This document shows, piece by piece, positions 1 through 12,147 of a DNA stretch of 64,000 bases. This DNA is from Hippasteria phrygiana. Taxonomy: Eukaryota > Echinodermata > Asteroidea > Valvatida > Goniasteridae. The DNA is taken from assembly GCA_037893225.1 (NCBI GenBank), contig JAZGUH010000003.1:558001-622000 (forward strand). Reading direction: 5' to 3'. The notes beneath the pieces are model-generated. The model ran no database searches and had not been told where the DNA came from. It saw only the letters and a list, made by a program, of their open reading frames with translations. Made by a program: the position numbers and the translations under genes. The stretch's first letter is position 1, and each line of letters begins with the position of its first letter.

Positions 1-1480
1 GCTGGGAACCGTAACGATCTCCAAATCCCTAAACTATAGGCCTACCTCACTAAAAGTCTGTCATTTTCTGGACGCCACGTACAATTCAAATAAATATTCT
101 AAGAAATTTACACTGGTGTAACTTCGCTTAATTTGCTGAGTAATATTTTGTGCAGAGCCGCTCAACAAAATAATTGGTCCTACCAGCTAGCTCAAAACCT
201 CTCATTCTGAATTGACCCTGTATGGGTTGCGATTTATTATGTGATCAATAGACTTGTTCCCGGTCCCTCTATTATCGGTCTGACATTCAATTTGGGGACT
301 GGCATGGGTATAGTACTAATTTGCACAAACCCGGATGAATACCCATAATGCATTGCGATGTTCCCGGCCTCTGCAAAGACTTGTCAAAACGCACATGCAT
401 TCAACAACATAATTCGAAGCTTTCAAACCGAATTTACGAAAATATAAACAGCATCCACCTGACCACCTCTTAAAATTGGGAAATTATTAACAGCGCTGGC
501 GCACAAGAGGGTCAATCAAAAAGCGATATCCGCACTACAGCTACAGGTCCATATAATATTTGGGGCGGGAACCAGTCTAAGGTGATAAGGATTTTATCAT
601 TCAACTCTTCATTTCTTACACTGGATTGGTAGAATAATGTGCATGGCTGCATGCTGAGCGTTGCCTCGCGCGACATCCCTTTTTGGTGCATGAGATTTGC
701 GAGCATGCATGGACAGTAAATCTGGTTGTTGATCCCCACCTGCGCTGCAACTGATATCTATCTCAACGAATGACTGAAAATGAAATTGTCTGCAGTCTCT
801 GGGAAACCTCTCGCAAATTAACGTGGCTTATGCTCGTTTTGCTATAATCTGCCCAGAATGGTACAGTGTTTCCTGCACTCTACAAGAGACTTATCTACTA
901 ATCATTGCTAATGCAGTCGCCTCTCGCGTTAGGCGTGGGTTTATTATTATTTTCTTATCCGTATTCTTAAAGCAGACGTAAGTTGGGAAATTTCATTTGC
1001 TGCGTGCATATCTCGGCCCTCTGTCGAGTAGTTAAATCCAGTGTCTGTTTGGGTGGAGCCTAGACGCCATTATGCTTAGATACATGTATCCTCCTCTAAT
1101 GTTTCTGGCTGCAGAAAATGTAAAAACAACAGCACCAGCAGCAGCAACATCAGCAACTGACCTTTAGCAGTGTAGACCCGATCAGTTTTCTTTAACTGAA
1201 CGCTTTAAGCTGGCTTAAACTGAAGTGCGTTTTATGCTGGCTATCCATAAGTGCGTTTTACGTGTGGTCACATTTTGTGCCCGCTGTGTTTTAGGCCCAT
1301 TATGTTGATTATTCGCAGACCTAAAACTCAACGCAGCCAGCTTTAATCTAGACGATCAGCCGTTTGAACCATTGCCTTCATGCTATGTGCATGACAACTT
1401 CAAGGCAAGATAGTGTGGTTTCAAGCTACACGGACACCCGTGCTCATTATTGATCGTCTGATCTCCACTCGACGCTCCGT
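1..1480. other. intergenic DNA, no gene seen
   Basis: I see no protein-like reading frame, RNA gene or clear repeat boundary here. The longest frames are under 80 codons with no recognisable content. A short CAGCAG/CAACAT-rich patch lies near 1126-1160. Confidence 0.5.
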
Positions 1481-1489
1481 CCGTTCGGC

Positions 1490-1640
1490 TGATTATATTT
1501 TCCCGCCTTTCCCCCCGTCGAAGTGACAAGCCTGACGTCACCGGCTGACGTACGTCATGAGCTCCTCACCGTGCGGGATGAGTCAGGATGGCTGGAGTGC
1601 GCGAGATCGGGGGATGGAGTAGAAAGGAGTGGTGGTATAC
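1490..1640. promoter_or_regulatory. CRE/E2F/AP-1 site cluster, promoter-like
   Basis: Within 90 bp there is an E2F-like TTTTCCCGCC (about 1498-1507), a perfect CRE TGACGTCA (1533-1540), a CRE-like palindrome TGACGTACGTCA (1546-1557) and an AP-1 site TGAGTCA (1579-1585). The surrounding 1480-1800 stretch is more GC- and CpG-rich than its neighbours. This is the composition of an animal promoter, but I could not find the exon it would drive. The first ATG downstream (about 1771) opens only a ten-codon frame. Direction is unknown. Confidence 0.35.
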
Positions 1641-2585
1641 AGACAGTATAGCCAGAGTGATTTAGACGTCCTGAGTTGTTAGTTCCGATTGGGCTCCGTC
1701 ACGTTATTAATAACCCGTCTGGACCTCGTCGAGGGTTTGAAGTCAGGCCCGTTGTCGTCGCACGCCGTACCATGCCAAGCGCGCTGTGTCATCAATCAAA
1801 TTAGCGCCGCGGCACGTATACGGGAAGGAAATTAAGGCGAGGAAATTAAGGCTGAGATTGACCGAGAAATCGCCACGAAACAAGGACTCGGTTTCAATTA
1901 TTAACGGCGAGGGGCGGCGATGGCTCTGTAGTATAAGACAACCGAATCACGGCGTTAGATTTCCGATCGTGAGGTGACTGTCTTGCCCACCACGCATGAG
2001 CCAAGCATGGTGAATACATTTCAGATCGTGTGGCCAAACTTAACTGGAACTTGAATTAATTTGGAGACTTGTTGGCCTAAAGGTGGCAGCAGATATACAT
2101 TTCAAGTTTAACATTAAAACGCCAGTCAATATTGTCCACTGTATAGTGGATTATTCCCCTCCAAAAAAAAGAAGAAAAAAAAAAAGGTTTGTCTCCTATC
2201 TATCTATAAAGTGAAAAGAAACAGCAAGATTTGTCTTGGATCTATCTGAAAATGGTGCCAAATTTCAAATTTGAATGCCACAGCTAGCTGTGTATATGCT
2301 GGTTGGGCGCGACATTCAACCAAACGATAACACACCTGGTCACTAATTGCACGCCTAAATGTCCGTACTAGACTACTTCTCACAATATTCTCGTCATTGT
2401 AGCGTTGACTCCCAGGTCCAATTGCGCGCGGCTCTGTGGACAGCGCTTGAAGCTACATGCATGCGTACTACATTCGTCTGCATTCAATAGCAATTCACTT
2501 CCGGATCACAAATAACTTGCGATTGGGATAGTGAACACCCATCAAACACTGTAACGAACAATGGTGGAGCATGAATGAATGAACA
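1641..2585. other. intergenic DNA
   Basis: No supported gene. There is an A-rich tract near 2164-2186. The 63-codon frame at 1786-1977 has no family resemblance I recognise. Confidence 0.4.
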
Positions 2586-3355
2586 ACATTAGCCCCGGCC
2601 GTCTGCGCACTTCCGGGTTGAAAGCGCGGATGTCAATGCTAAACAACAACAGTGCTATTCAACAAATTCATTCATGCATGGAATCACACCATAAATGCAG
2701 CGCAGCGCACGTTTAGCATAGTCAGCTGTTTACTTAGCACTGTGAGCCTCTTTTACAAACCCGGAAGTTCGCAGATCGGTGCTATTTTCGTCAATTTGGA
2801 ATTCGTCTCTTGCTCCCCAAGTTTTTATGATTGGTTTGTATGTAAAGTTATTATTTTGCGTATGGCAATTTATATATTTTTCTCTTATCCTAATTTTGTA
2901 TCAGTTTTTTTTAATGTATTGCATTTTTTATATTAATGTACAGAGCATGTGGAATAACTTTTCTAATGTGATTTTTAGCGCGAATTAATAAATCTTGAAT
3001 CTTGAATCTATTGTAAATTCTCAGTACATGTTGCGGTATATCAAAATTCCTTCCTCATACAAGTTTAATCATTTGGATTTGAATCACAGCTAGCTTTGGG
3101 GTGAATATTAAGCCACTTCGGTATTTCACCGTTGATCTATTCTGAATTTCACGTGGATTTTTACATTACCGCATAGACAAATCCCGAATTGACGAAAATA
3201 GTATCCCGGTGCTAAAAGTAAACGACGTACTATGCTGAACGTGCGCTGTGCTGCCGTTTATGGCGTGATTCGTTCATGCATGAATGAATTTGTTGAATAG
3301 CACTAGCACTGAGATCCTTGCTTTCAACCCGGAAGTGCGCAGAAGGGGCTAATGT
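2586..3355. mobile_element. long-TIR (foldback-type) DNA element
   Basis: The left end reads ACATTAGCCCC, then CTGCGCACTTCCGGGTTGAAA, and later a CATTCATGCATG block. The right end carries the same blocks in inverted order (CTTTCAACCCGGAAGTGCGC then GGGGCTAATGT). The inverted arms span roughly 2586-2731 and 3220-3355 with small indels. The centre (about 2740-3215) includes AATAAATCTTGAATCTTGAATC-like sequence near 2988, which resembles a LINE tail inserted inside. No transposase frame is present, so this is a non-autonomous or composite element. I could not define a target-site duplication. Confidence 0.6.
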
Positions 3356-4696
3356 GAAATTCGAGGGCGGGAGGGCGGGTGATCCTGTGGCCCACCCCCC
3401 TGGTCAAAAAATTGGAAGGAGTACGGTTTATATCCCCACCCCACCCCGGAATCTGCACCCCTGGACTTTTTTTGGAAGCGAGTAGGGGGCGACACAAGTG
3501 CCTCCATACCTCGCTTATTTTTGTCCGTGGATTTAGGTCCGGTCTAAAGTGTTCTTGAAAATGCCCACTATGGGATATTGAATACAGTTGTTCCTCCGCA
3601 CAGATATTTATAATTCGTCTCTCCTCCAGTGATTTCAAACTCATCATCATGAAGATACCTAGAAGAGAATGACTCATGCAGTCGAATTACAGATATTTCG
3701 CCTGGATTTATATTATGCATGCATATACTCAATTGCATGGGTGGCATTTAGAGGGAACAGGAATTGTCTGCACATGTCCCCGTGCGCGTCTGTTTAAACT
3801 TCAAGCTTGCAACCATATTATTGGGTTCCATTTGAGGACTGTATGCATGCAACTCGACAGTGTTTCCAATCTGCGCCGGCTCTCTCTGCATCGTCTTTGC
3901 TTGGCCTCAGGCTACCAGTCGTCAGAAAGCCCCGGTCTAATCAGCACCCGTGCACCCATCCTCAGTGTTTAATTTGTGCGACTGGTCTCGAGGCCATCCC
4001 CTCGCGATCGATAAACAAACGCCGCCAAGAAGGTACCGCGCTGCATACGCCAAAGTGTTCTAAGTGATTTGCTTCTAATGAGGATCATGAACTTTCTTCT
4101 TTTTTTTCTTTAAATGATACGCTTTATTATGGGTAAATGTTTCTTCTTCGGTATGCACAGCCTACCCGCGCGCGGGAGAATTTGGCTATCGTCTTACTCT
4201 CACCGCCAGGCTTTTAATAGCGAATGTATACGGATGTGGTTCGGTTGCGTTTTGCATGGAAGACAAAATGGCGCCAATGGCGTTCATTGTGTCTGGTTCC
4301 CTTATCGCCCGAGTGCAAGTTTTACGCAGTGGACTGGGGATGCAGATGAATGAGTTTGAGTTTAATAATAGCGTTGCCCAAGCCTAAAATGCGATACGTG
4401 CTGGCTCGTATTTATACAATCCTGCAATGTCCTGAATGAAATATGGAAGTACTGCTGCTGCAGGGGTTTCGTTTAGAAAAATTCTGATGAGGTTCGTAAG
4501 TACCATCCAATCTAAACTGGCCAGGTATATAAAGTGAATCGTATTAGAGGGACTCGATCTGGATAGTCTTCTTGTACAAATAGATAGAGCACGGAAATGT
4601 TTTATGTGTCTATGTCTGTCTTTTTGGGGGGGGGGGGGGGGGGTTGACGACTGCAACAGTTATCTTAACCTTTTAAAGGTATGATATCAGAGTTGT
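3356..4696. other. intergenic DNA with poly-G tract
   Basis: No supported gene. An 18-base G run lies at 4626-4643. Frames at 3676-4353 and 4384-4656 have no recognisable domains. Confidence 0.4.
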
Positions 4697-4912
4697 AGTC
4701 GAGTCCCTGCAAGTTCTTTCACAAGTCCTTTCGCAAGCCCAGTCAGAAGTCCTTTTATAAAGGCCGTCACAAGTAACTGGATGAACAATGACAAAGGAAT
4801 GCCTTTGTCAAAGCTTATTTGAATAGCTTGTGATTGGGATTAGGACTGGAGGGTTTGTGATGGACTTGCAGGGACTTGCAGGAACTTGCAGGGACTTGTG
4901 ATGGACTCGACT
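4697..4912. mobile_element. small foldback element
   Basis: The ends are inverted copies: AGTCGAGTCCCTGCAAG on the left and GGACTCGACT on the right. The inner right arm has three tandem variants of GGGACTTGCA. It is 216 bp long and non-coding, and is best read as a MITE-like foldback. Confidence 0.55.
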
Positions 4913-7100
4913 TACTTTAGTAATGATGAAAAATACAAAGATTAGTCTCAATCTGAAAGCTTATTATTTGTAAACGCGGTACCGATACCCATTCTCACGA
5001 GGAATATTTCCGTCGGAAAGCATGTCATCTTCGCGAAAATTATTCTGCCAACTTGTAAAAACGCCAGGGCTTATTTCGTTTTCAACAATACCGCGTACGT
5101 TCCACCGCCGGCACGTGTGAAGGCGATTTAGATGTAGACAAACGGATAAAGGGTACATGCATGGTCTTATTATAATTATTTTAATCTTTCGCAGTTTGCG
5201 TTCGTTTAATTGCCAGCTCATTATACCAAGTTCTAATAGTGCATATTTTGGGGATTCACGAAAGGAAATAAATACTTAATTAATTTGTCAATTTATAAAT
5301 GTGAGGTATGAGGTTACTAACTGAAATCAATCATTAAAATAGCAGTTTACCGTTGTTTTATCCCCAAATGGCGTCGATACAGCGCCCTCCGTCGGTCAAA
5401 TATATGGCCTGCCATACCAATATGGAAACACAAAAGAAAATGTCGGGGGCACCAAGAAATGTAACAACTTTCATACAAGCATCAAGTGTGGGAATACTAA
5501 AGCTCTCGCTATACACGATGACATTTAGCCTAAACCATGAATATGGGAATTTACATCAGCAGAGCTTGCTGCTTAGTGTCGTACAAAAAACCCACAGAAT
5601 GCAAGTAATTGGTGGTAGATTTGATGCACGGATGCATGTGACAGGACCAAGTAAGGTAAATTCTATTCAGTCGGGACCGATGTCACAGCAGAACATTAAT
5701 GTTACACTGCAAGAACTCGAGTCCAGTAAAACTATAGGGGCCTAAAGAAGTGTTTTCTATAGACCTATAAAAATATATTTTAGGCTTACTAAAGTTTCAC
5801 ACTTAACACGTATATTATGTTTAAAAAGAGCATCTATCCAAATGACGCAGAGAAACATGAAAGATCTTGATCTTCATGCCCGCAACCACAAGTACGATGG
5901 GTCATAAAAACAAAACAGTGCAACACGATGGAAGTTTTTTTTGCTTATCTGTGGGATTTCAACAACGGATCCGTGAATCCAGGCAGTGACACTAAAAGCG
6001 CACACGTTTTAGTATCTGATGAGCTCCGGGTATACACCACGCGATATCAATCCGTGTTTCCGGAGCAAGGATATGCAGGAACATTACTCCGCGGCCATTC
6101 CTGTTTTCTCGGTCAAGTTGATTAGGACGAGCTTTGGCTAGTCGAGTGCGGCTTGCGCAAGGCGCGCTGGCCCCCGTGCGCACGACCCGGACATGCCCTG
6201 CAGCCTCGCTGCTCTACTCACGGCTCGCTCTCTTATAATTCCCCGTATAGCGCCAGTGATTGCACTTCATGTCACCCCCCCCCCCCCCCCCCATCACAAA
6301 ATGAAACCATTTGTACACACTCACATATAGCAGCGCCGGGGCTAACAGCACTCTCATTCCCCCTCTTCCCCTCTCTCATTCTTGCGGGGAAAGAACGGGA
6401 AACAGTTGGGCTAGGATCGGCCACGGCATATCTGATCACCCATTTAGAATTCCGTGGACGTTCGTGGTGCTATTACAGGGCTCGTTTTTCCAGCAATCGA
6501 ATTGTAATCCACGGGCCGGGGACCCGTTATTGCCAACCCCCGCAAGCCAAGATCGCGGCTGCCGTATGCGTACGTACGTGTACGTCAGTAAGCGGGAAAA
6601 GTTTACACTAAGAGCTTCCACTGTATATAGACTCCGTGGGACGGCGTACGATATGCGAATGTTCTTTTTTAGGTTTATGAATGATTCCAAATTGTCGAAG
6701 AGAAGGCCTGTCTCAGCAGCGAATATCGAACGGTAATTATTATTTCGGCCGTGGTTGGGCCGTGGGTGATAGTGTCTGATGCGTTGACTTGGGCCGGGAC
6801 TATGGTTCGGACTCGGTGTACAGAAATGGGACGCTCTGGACTTCAAGTAGGAGTTAACACAAATACACGACCTGAGGACGAACGCAAATATGTTGTAATT
6901 TGGAATTTTTGGAACACAACATTGTGCTGGGTACAAAAATTTTGCTTAGTGAAAACAAGTTGATCTACGGAGTTATAAACTCGGTTGCTACTTGAATTTG
7001 GAGCCGGATGGGAATTTCCCCTTATTTTCCCCCCAAATGTATTTTTGCGGGGTTTTCGCCCTTCCCGTAAATTAGCAATATAGCCTTAACTTGAAAACGT
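4913..7100. other. intergenic DNA with poly-C tract
   Basis: An 18-base C run lies at 6275-6292. The 130-codon frame at 5353-5745 and the overlapping frames on both strands at 6153-6963 have no motif I recognise and look like chance frames. A GC-rich patch at 6130-6230 is followed by a reverse-strand TATAA-like word near 6233, which is only weakly promoter-like. Confidence 0.35.
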
Positions 7101-7102
7101 TA

Positions 7103-7283
7103 GTTTGTGTAAATATTCTTGTATATTTGTGTAAATATCCTTGCGTTTTTGTAAATATTTCTGTATTTATTTTGTGTATGTGTGTAAATATTCATTTTTA
7201 ATCAACAATATGCAGGGCCCACGGGAAACCAGTTTTGAACTGTTTGGGCACACCCTGGGTAAAGAAATGTAATAAATAAGTTA
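7103..7283 (+). repeat. retroposon 3' tail, copy 1
   Basis: Repeated TGTGTAAATATTC-like words are followed by ATGCAGGGCCC, then TTTGGGCACAC, then GGGTAAAGAAATGTAATAAAT. The same ordered blocks recur at 37203-37378. The shared 3' end with an AATAAA-type tail is what a non-LTR retrotransposon end looks like. The family is not identified. Confidence 0.5.
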
Positions 7284-8529
7284 ACAACAAAACCTCCATG
7301 TGATTTTTAGGTTAAGCAAACAACAGCTGAATACCAGTCACAAGTTGTATAGGCCTACATCACATGAACATTTGGTTGGTAATCCTGTTTTTACCCTAAA
7401 ACACGTTTTAATAGCATGCAGCTCTCTATGTACTGGCCCCGGCTGGTAGAGAAACTCAGCTGTTTTGTATCATGTGATTTACTTTGCCTAAACATTTTCA
7501 GCAATTTACCTGAAAGCCGAAGACGTATATCACTCAGGTCAAACTTCTCATTTCTACATGAATAGCACGAGTTCCTGGGCCCCCAAAGACCCCTTTTACG
7601 AATGGCCCGTCTATACCTTTGTTTTTTTGTTCAAAATTTGACGCAAACTATCACACAGTACATTTCAGCACACACATTCACTGCACAATTTTGGCCTGCA
7701 TGATTGTATGTGAACGAGGATGGGTTCTCGTGGGTTCTCGTGGTTTACCATTTTCTCTCTTTGGTTTACCATTTAGCGTTCCGTACAGAGGCACTCTAAC
7801 CAGCTATTAAACCAGGCCCTTTCTTGTATTATTAAGTCAAAACCGAATGCGGCCTGCCTTTAGACAGTTTTGAACGCACCAGTCTCGACCACAAATTAAT
7901 TTGATCGACGGCAAATTGTCTTCGCCCGAACTTCCTCCAGGTGGCGCTATAGAGCCAAACAGCGCCCTCGTGTGCTACTTGAAGAACACTGTCAGATTCA
8001 CAGTGTCTGGCTAACATGAATTTTCTTGAAAACAATCCAGCATTTATGATGAATGGATGTTCCGCTCGAAAGGATGAGTTCACGCAGGCTAAACACTTCA
8101 GCAGATCAACGACAGATGCTCGCAGTGGTTGGGTTACAGTCATCCGGCATAATCTGTAACGTGATATGTAGGTCATGAATGTAGGCCTACATGAGAGCTT
8201 CCCAAATAATGGAAAAATTGAGGAAACGTAGGAAAAAAGAATCATACCCCCAAATGGGTCATCTTCGAACGGACGATTGTAACCGACTCCCCACGCCATG
8301 ATTTTGTCGGGAATCTGGAACAAAACATTTCTCCTGGACATTGTTCGTGAGTGAAAGCACTCGACGGTTAAAGTGGAATGTGGGCGTATGTTGTATTGAC
8401 ATTATCATAAACGGTATGCACATTGTGTTGGGGGTGAAAAAAATCCGTATACAAAACGGGTGTTCATATCGCAAATGCATGATAGAGTATACATACATGG
8501 GTACAATATATACTTTCCAAACAACACTC

Positions 8530-8807
8530 TTAAAGGTAGTATACAACATTTGCTTTTGCTGTATAATGTTCAGAAATGAATGGATGTAGGGGTTATTTTA
8601 TAGCAAATACTGTAACAGTGACCCATTTATAGTTTTGTATGCATAGTTGCTGGGAAAACAGAGACAAAATGCTGTTCTTGTAGTCTGGTTCCCTGACCGT
8701 ACTTCAGACAAAAGGGAGCAATAGACGTCAGGGAATTATCAGGTCGGGGAACTATAATTCGGTAGTTTGGTTTTTTGATGTTTGCAAATGTTGTATAATA
8801 CCTTTAA
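8530..8807. mobile_element. TTAA-flanked MITE, copy 1
   Basis: The left end reads TTAAAGGTAGTATACAACAT. The right end is its near-exact inverse (ATGTTGTATAATACCTTTAA). TTAA at both edges suggests a TTAA target site (piggyBac or Kolobok type). Related, partly rearranged copies lie at 10562-10942, about 34200-34650 and 41655-42205. The element is non-coding. Confidence 0.6.
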
Positions 8808-10229
8808 CGAAAACATGCAATGGGCATTCAGTTCAGCTTTTTATCAGGCATATTACCACGTGTTAATACAACAATACAAAGAAGATCAAAATACGCATGT
8901 ACTAGTTTTCATTTGAAGTGAAAAGAAGGTAGGCCTACATGTAGTAGTTTTTCAATTCTTAGAAAATCTTTTCAGGAATATATGCAAAAGAGCAGTATTT
9001 TGTTTGTGGTACAAGGTAGCACTCCTTGTCAAAACAGCATAGAACAGAACAAAAATCAATCCTTTAAAATCAGCCACCCAAAAAAATTTGAAAAAAATTG
9101 GCGCTTATATGTTGTCCAAACAAGATATTTAATACGAAAATCGAGTAAAATGAATAGAAAAGTTTGAAATATATTTGTGCACAGAGCTATGGAGACACTG
9201 CTGTTCTGCCTTGAATGACATCACGCTTTGGCTCATGAATATGGAAATCTCATTAGCATAAAAACCAAAATATGGAAATGTTTCCCTTAAGAAGGTGGAA
9301 AGTCATAGTAACATGTCAAGGAAGCTGTCTAGCATGTATTCAAATCCTATTGTATGGTTCCTTGACTTACTTTAATGGTACCAAATCGATACTGAAAGCG
9401 TATGACATCTCTGCAGGGCCCTGGTTATGTTATCAATGCAAATGTAGATGTGAATCATGATTTCCCACAAAACACTCCAAAATTACGTAGTTTTGTTGCC
9501 CAAAACATCGAGAAAAGTTTTATTTAAAACAATACAGTAAAAAAGTTGAGCTCTTCGTTTGACTTCAATTTGACACTTAATCGTTGAGGTCAACTGTTTT
9601 TGTGTTTTGGGGTAAATATTTGGCACCATGCACCCCTATCTTCAGCACCATAGGACCCCCCCCCCCCCCCCCCCCCAATCAAAAGGATATGATCACAGTG
9701 GCGGATGCAAAGAAGAAATGATCGTTGTTACCACTTTGGGGCATATTTTGCTTTTGAATCGAGTGGTTTTGTGGAGAACCGGCAAACTGGCCAGCTTTTT
9801 GCCATGTTCTGGTGACGCGGACTCTGCCTATGTGACTCGGGACTCAAAACTCGGATTCAAAATTAATTCCGGTCTAACCTCGAGCTTCGTCATGAAGTCA
9901 CTTGGGATTATTCGGAATCGACTTCGGGGATTTCGCATTTAGATCGTTAACGATAAGCTTTCTGCCTCGATTCTGGGCCTGTGGGACATAATGGCTAAGA
10001 ATCGACACCGATGACTCGGATTCAAACTGAACTTTATGCTCCATGACCCGTAACTGGGAATCACACTCGGTCTGTAACTCCAAACCGAAACCGAAAACTC
10101 GGTTTCAGACTCAACCTTGAGCTTCATGATCGAGAATCGACTTGCAGGACTCACCACTCAAACCAAATACTAAGGAACCCATGTAGTTTCGGACTCTGTG
10201 GTTCGAGGACCCGAATATACAACTAGGTT
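8808..10229. other. intergenic DNA with poly-C tract
   Basis: A 21-base C run lies at 9656-9676. A stretch near 9170-9290 (CTCATGAATATGGAAAT then GCATAAAAACCAAAAT) recurs diverged near 37700-37800, so it is an interspersed repeat. The region 9790-10160 is rich in GACTCGGA-like words. No gene is supported. Confidence 0.4.
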
Positions 10230-10535
10230 TGTAAAGCGCACATACACATGATCATAGTGCTCAAGGCGCTACATTATGACCCCTGCTCATCAGGCCTATT
10301 AATCATTCCTGAATCTTTCTCAGCTTCCTGGAGAGTATACAGCACCGGTTGACCGTTAATCAAACGCATATCCATCACTACCGTCACAGGTACCCATTTA
10401 CTCACTGGTGGAGAGAAGCCACTTGTGACAAAGTGTCTTGCTCAATGACACAGGCACCATGACCCCTGCTGAACTCGAACCCACAATCTGTATAGTATCG
10501 CCAAGTAATACCACAAGGCCACGGCGCTCCAAACT
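10230..10535 (-). mobile_element. tRNA-derived SINE (reverse strand)
   Basis: Read on the reverse strand, 10535 to about 10440 begins with a tRNA-like head: a box A-like GCCGTGGCCTTGTGGTA and a box B GTGGGTTCGAGTTC. A body containing TGTCATTGAGCAAGACAC follows, down to about 10230 (AAGGCGCTACATTATGA on the plus strand). The body recurs at 51085-51310. This is a polymerase III-type SINE with a degenerate head. Confidence 0.6.
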
Positions 10536-10561
10536 ACAAAACCGTTGATCTAAATGTTGAG

Positions 10562-10942
10562 TTTAAATGTAGTGTATACGAATAGTAGTTTCAATCATCC
10601 TGTGAAATGATGGCACCAGGTGTGCTGTCGTTGTCAAGAAAAGTGGAAATTTATATCGTAAGACGTGCGTGGCTACCTGGACGAGTGGCGCGCCCCGAAC
10701 ACGCTGGCATATCCGGGTCGCGTCACGCGTCCAGGTAGCCACGCGATCCTTGACTAAAGGCTATATCATCCGTCCGACGGTTGAAAACGAACGCCGTTTT
10801 TCTCTCGTTTTTTTTCGCCATCCAACAACGCAAAACTTTGAACAGGTCAGTGGAACGATATTTCTTATAAAATACTAACCCCCAAATCCGCCCATTTCTG
10901 AAAATTGCAACAATGACCAATCATGTACACTACCTTTAAACC
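10562..10942. mobile_element. TTAA-type MITE, copy 2, with 17-bp hairpin insert
   Basis: The left end is TTTAAATGTAGTGTATAC and the right end GTACACTACCTTTAAA. The body shares a CACAGGATG/ATGGCACC block and a CGATATAAATTT-like block with the copies near 34.4 and 42.0 kb. Inside is a perfect 17-bp stem (10667-10683 with 10728-10744) with a 44-nt GC-rich loop, absent from the other copies, so probably a nested insertion. Confidence 0.55.
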
Positions 10943-11039
10943 GACGGATTTTCTCCGCAGTAATACGAATTACGAGAAGTATTTCCCATGGTGTTCAAAC
11001 CTTCTTGAGACAATGATGATTCAACAAAACCCCTTAATA

Positions 11040-11044
11040 CGGTC
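11040..11044. other. left target-site duplication of Polinton (CGGTC)
   Basis: The five bases before the left TIR are CGGTC, and the five after the right TIR (26363-26367) are also CGGTC. Polintons usually make 6-bp duplications; here only 5 bp match. Confidence 0.7.
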
Positions 11045-11316
11045 AGTAGTAAGGGAGATGCCGATTCTATGTCATTTCCTGTTTTTTCACTTTTCTCTCC
11101 AATTTTGCTGTATATACCCACGTCAAATTTTTTTATAAACAAAATAGTCTAAAAATCGCCCAAAAATCGCCCAAAATTTTGCTGGGTTACTACACACCAA
11201 AATTTGCACAAAATCAAGAAAATAAAAAGTGTTTTTCATAGTCCACAAGCGTACGAAAACGCCGGGCGCACCCGAGCGAAAAAGATATTGCCCTAAAATA
11301 ACATAAGGCAAAAAAA
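11045..11316 (+). repeat. Polinton left terminal inverted repeat
   Basis: Inverse of 26092-26362. The two copies match almost throughout by eye. The one difference I noted is an A-run of five versus four in the GCGAAAAAGATATT segment. The repeat begins with AG, as is typical for Polintons, and ends in an A run. Confidence 0.95.
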
Positions 11317-11359
11317 TATCCCTCATCTCTACTGAGTGTAGAGATGAGGGATATTTTTT
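11311..11359. other. perfect 22-bp hairpin abutting the left TIR
   Basis: Arm 11311-11332 (AAAAAATATCCCTCATCTCT then AC) pairs perfectly with 11338-11359 around a 5-nt loop TGAGT. It overlaps the inner edge of the left TIR and has no counterpart inside the right TIR. Confidence 0.8.
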
Positions 11360-11511
11360 GTCATACTCACATAGCTACGCTCTACTATACACTAAATTAC
11401 AACTATTCTTCGCAAGGAGCGCTATAGGCCTAGGCTGTAAACTATCTTGAGCACTTGTATAGCTAGGTGGCTCACCACGAGTATCGTCAACTAAAAACTC
11501 TTTACATATTT
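11360..11511. other. Polinton left spacer
   Basis: 150 bp of non-coding AT-rich sequence between the hairpin and the first gene. It holds a partial copy (ATAGCTACGCTC, 11371-11382) of the palindromic word seen in several Polinton genes. Confidence 0.5.
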
Positions 11512-12147
11512 CTAATCTAAAGTTGTAAGTTTTGCGATAAGATCTTTTTTTTCTTTCGCTAGAAGCTCGACCACTTTTTTTTCGACCTCATCGTCTATTT
11601 CTTTTTGATTTCTATCGGACTCTTCTCTCGCTTTAGTTTGTGTCCTAATAGCTTCTTTCATTCCGTAAAACTTTTTTAATTCATCGTTAATCAAAGCAAA
11701 TTCTTCGTGACTTACATCGCCATCGTCTACGGCCTGAGACACTAATTCATTTATCGTATTTAATTTTGTTTCGGCTACTACTCTAATCTCATCGTGTTTC
11801 TTAGCTTTACCTCTAAACTTTTTACTAAATCGTTTTAATGCCAAACTTACACCCACGCATCCTATAGCTAAGCCTTCTAACACCACGCCTATAGGTATAC
11901 TAATAACGCCGACGACGCCGACTATGCCTATTACACCGAATGAAGCTCCGAGACATTCTATAACGGTCTCTGCGTTAGATAAACAGGTAATAATTTTATT
12001 ATACTTTTTGTGCAACCGTTCTCTCTTATCTCTCTCGTTGGCTATCTCTTTTTGCACTCGTTCGATCTTATTTAACCTAAAGACTGAAGACTCGTTCGTT
12101 TCACTAGGAACATCGGGCAATTTAGGGTAAACGGATTCTGCGGTCAT
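11512..12147 (-). CDS. Polinton protein, coiled coil with central hydrophobic loop (211 aa)
   Basis: I do not know its function. Residues 1-60 are charged and helical-looking. Residues about 66-105 form a Gly/Val/Ile-rich hydrophobic stretch that could be a membrane hairpin. The rest is Lys/Glu-rich and likely coiled coil. The frame is intact. The start ATG is chosen because a 23-bp AT box lies immediately upstream (12148-12170), identical to the box before the next gene. It is the outermost gene next to the left TIR, where Polintons often carry lineage-specific genes. It shows no cysteine-protease His/Cys pattern. Confidence 0.75.
   Translation of the reverse strand: MTAESVYPKLPDVPSETNESSVFRLNKIERVQKEIANERDKRERLHKKYNKIITCLSNAETVIECLGASFGVIGIVGVVGVISIPIGVVLEGLAIGCVGVSLALKRFSKKFRGKAKKHDEIRVVAETKLNTINELVSQAVDDGDVSHEEFALINDELKKFYGMKEAIRTQTKAREESDRNQKEIDDEVEKKVVELLAKEKKDLIAKLTTLD

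Noticed and set aside
6153..6963. Several long overlapping frames on both strands
   Set aside because: They shadow each other in a GC-rich patch and none has recognisable content.
7832..8341. 169-codon minus-strand frame with a good Kozak ATG (MAWGVGYNRPFEDDPFGG) followed by a GTATGA donor-like site
   Set aside because: It could be a first exon, but I recognise no family, see no second exon, and the rest of the frame looks random.
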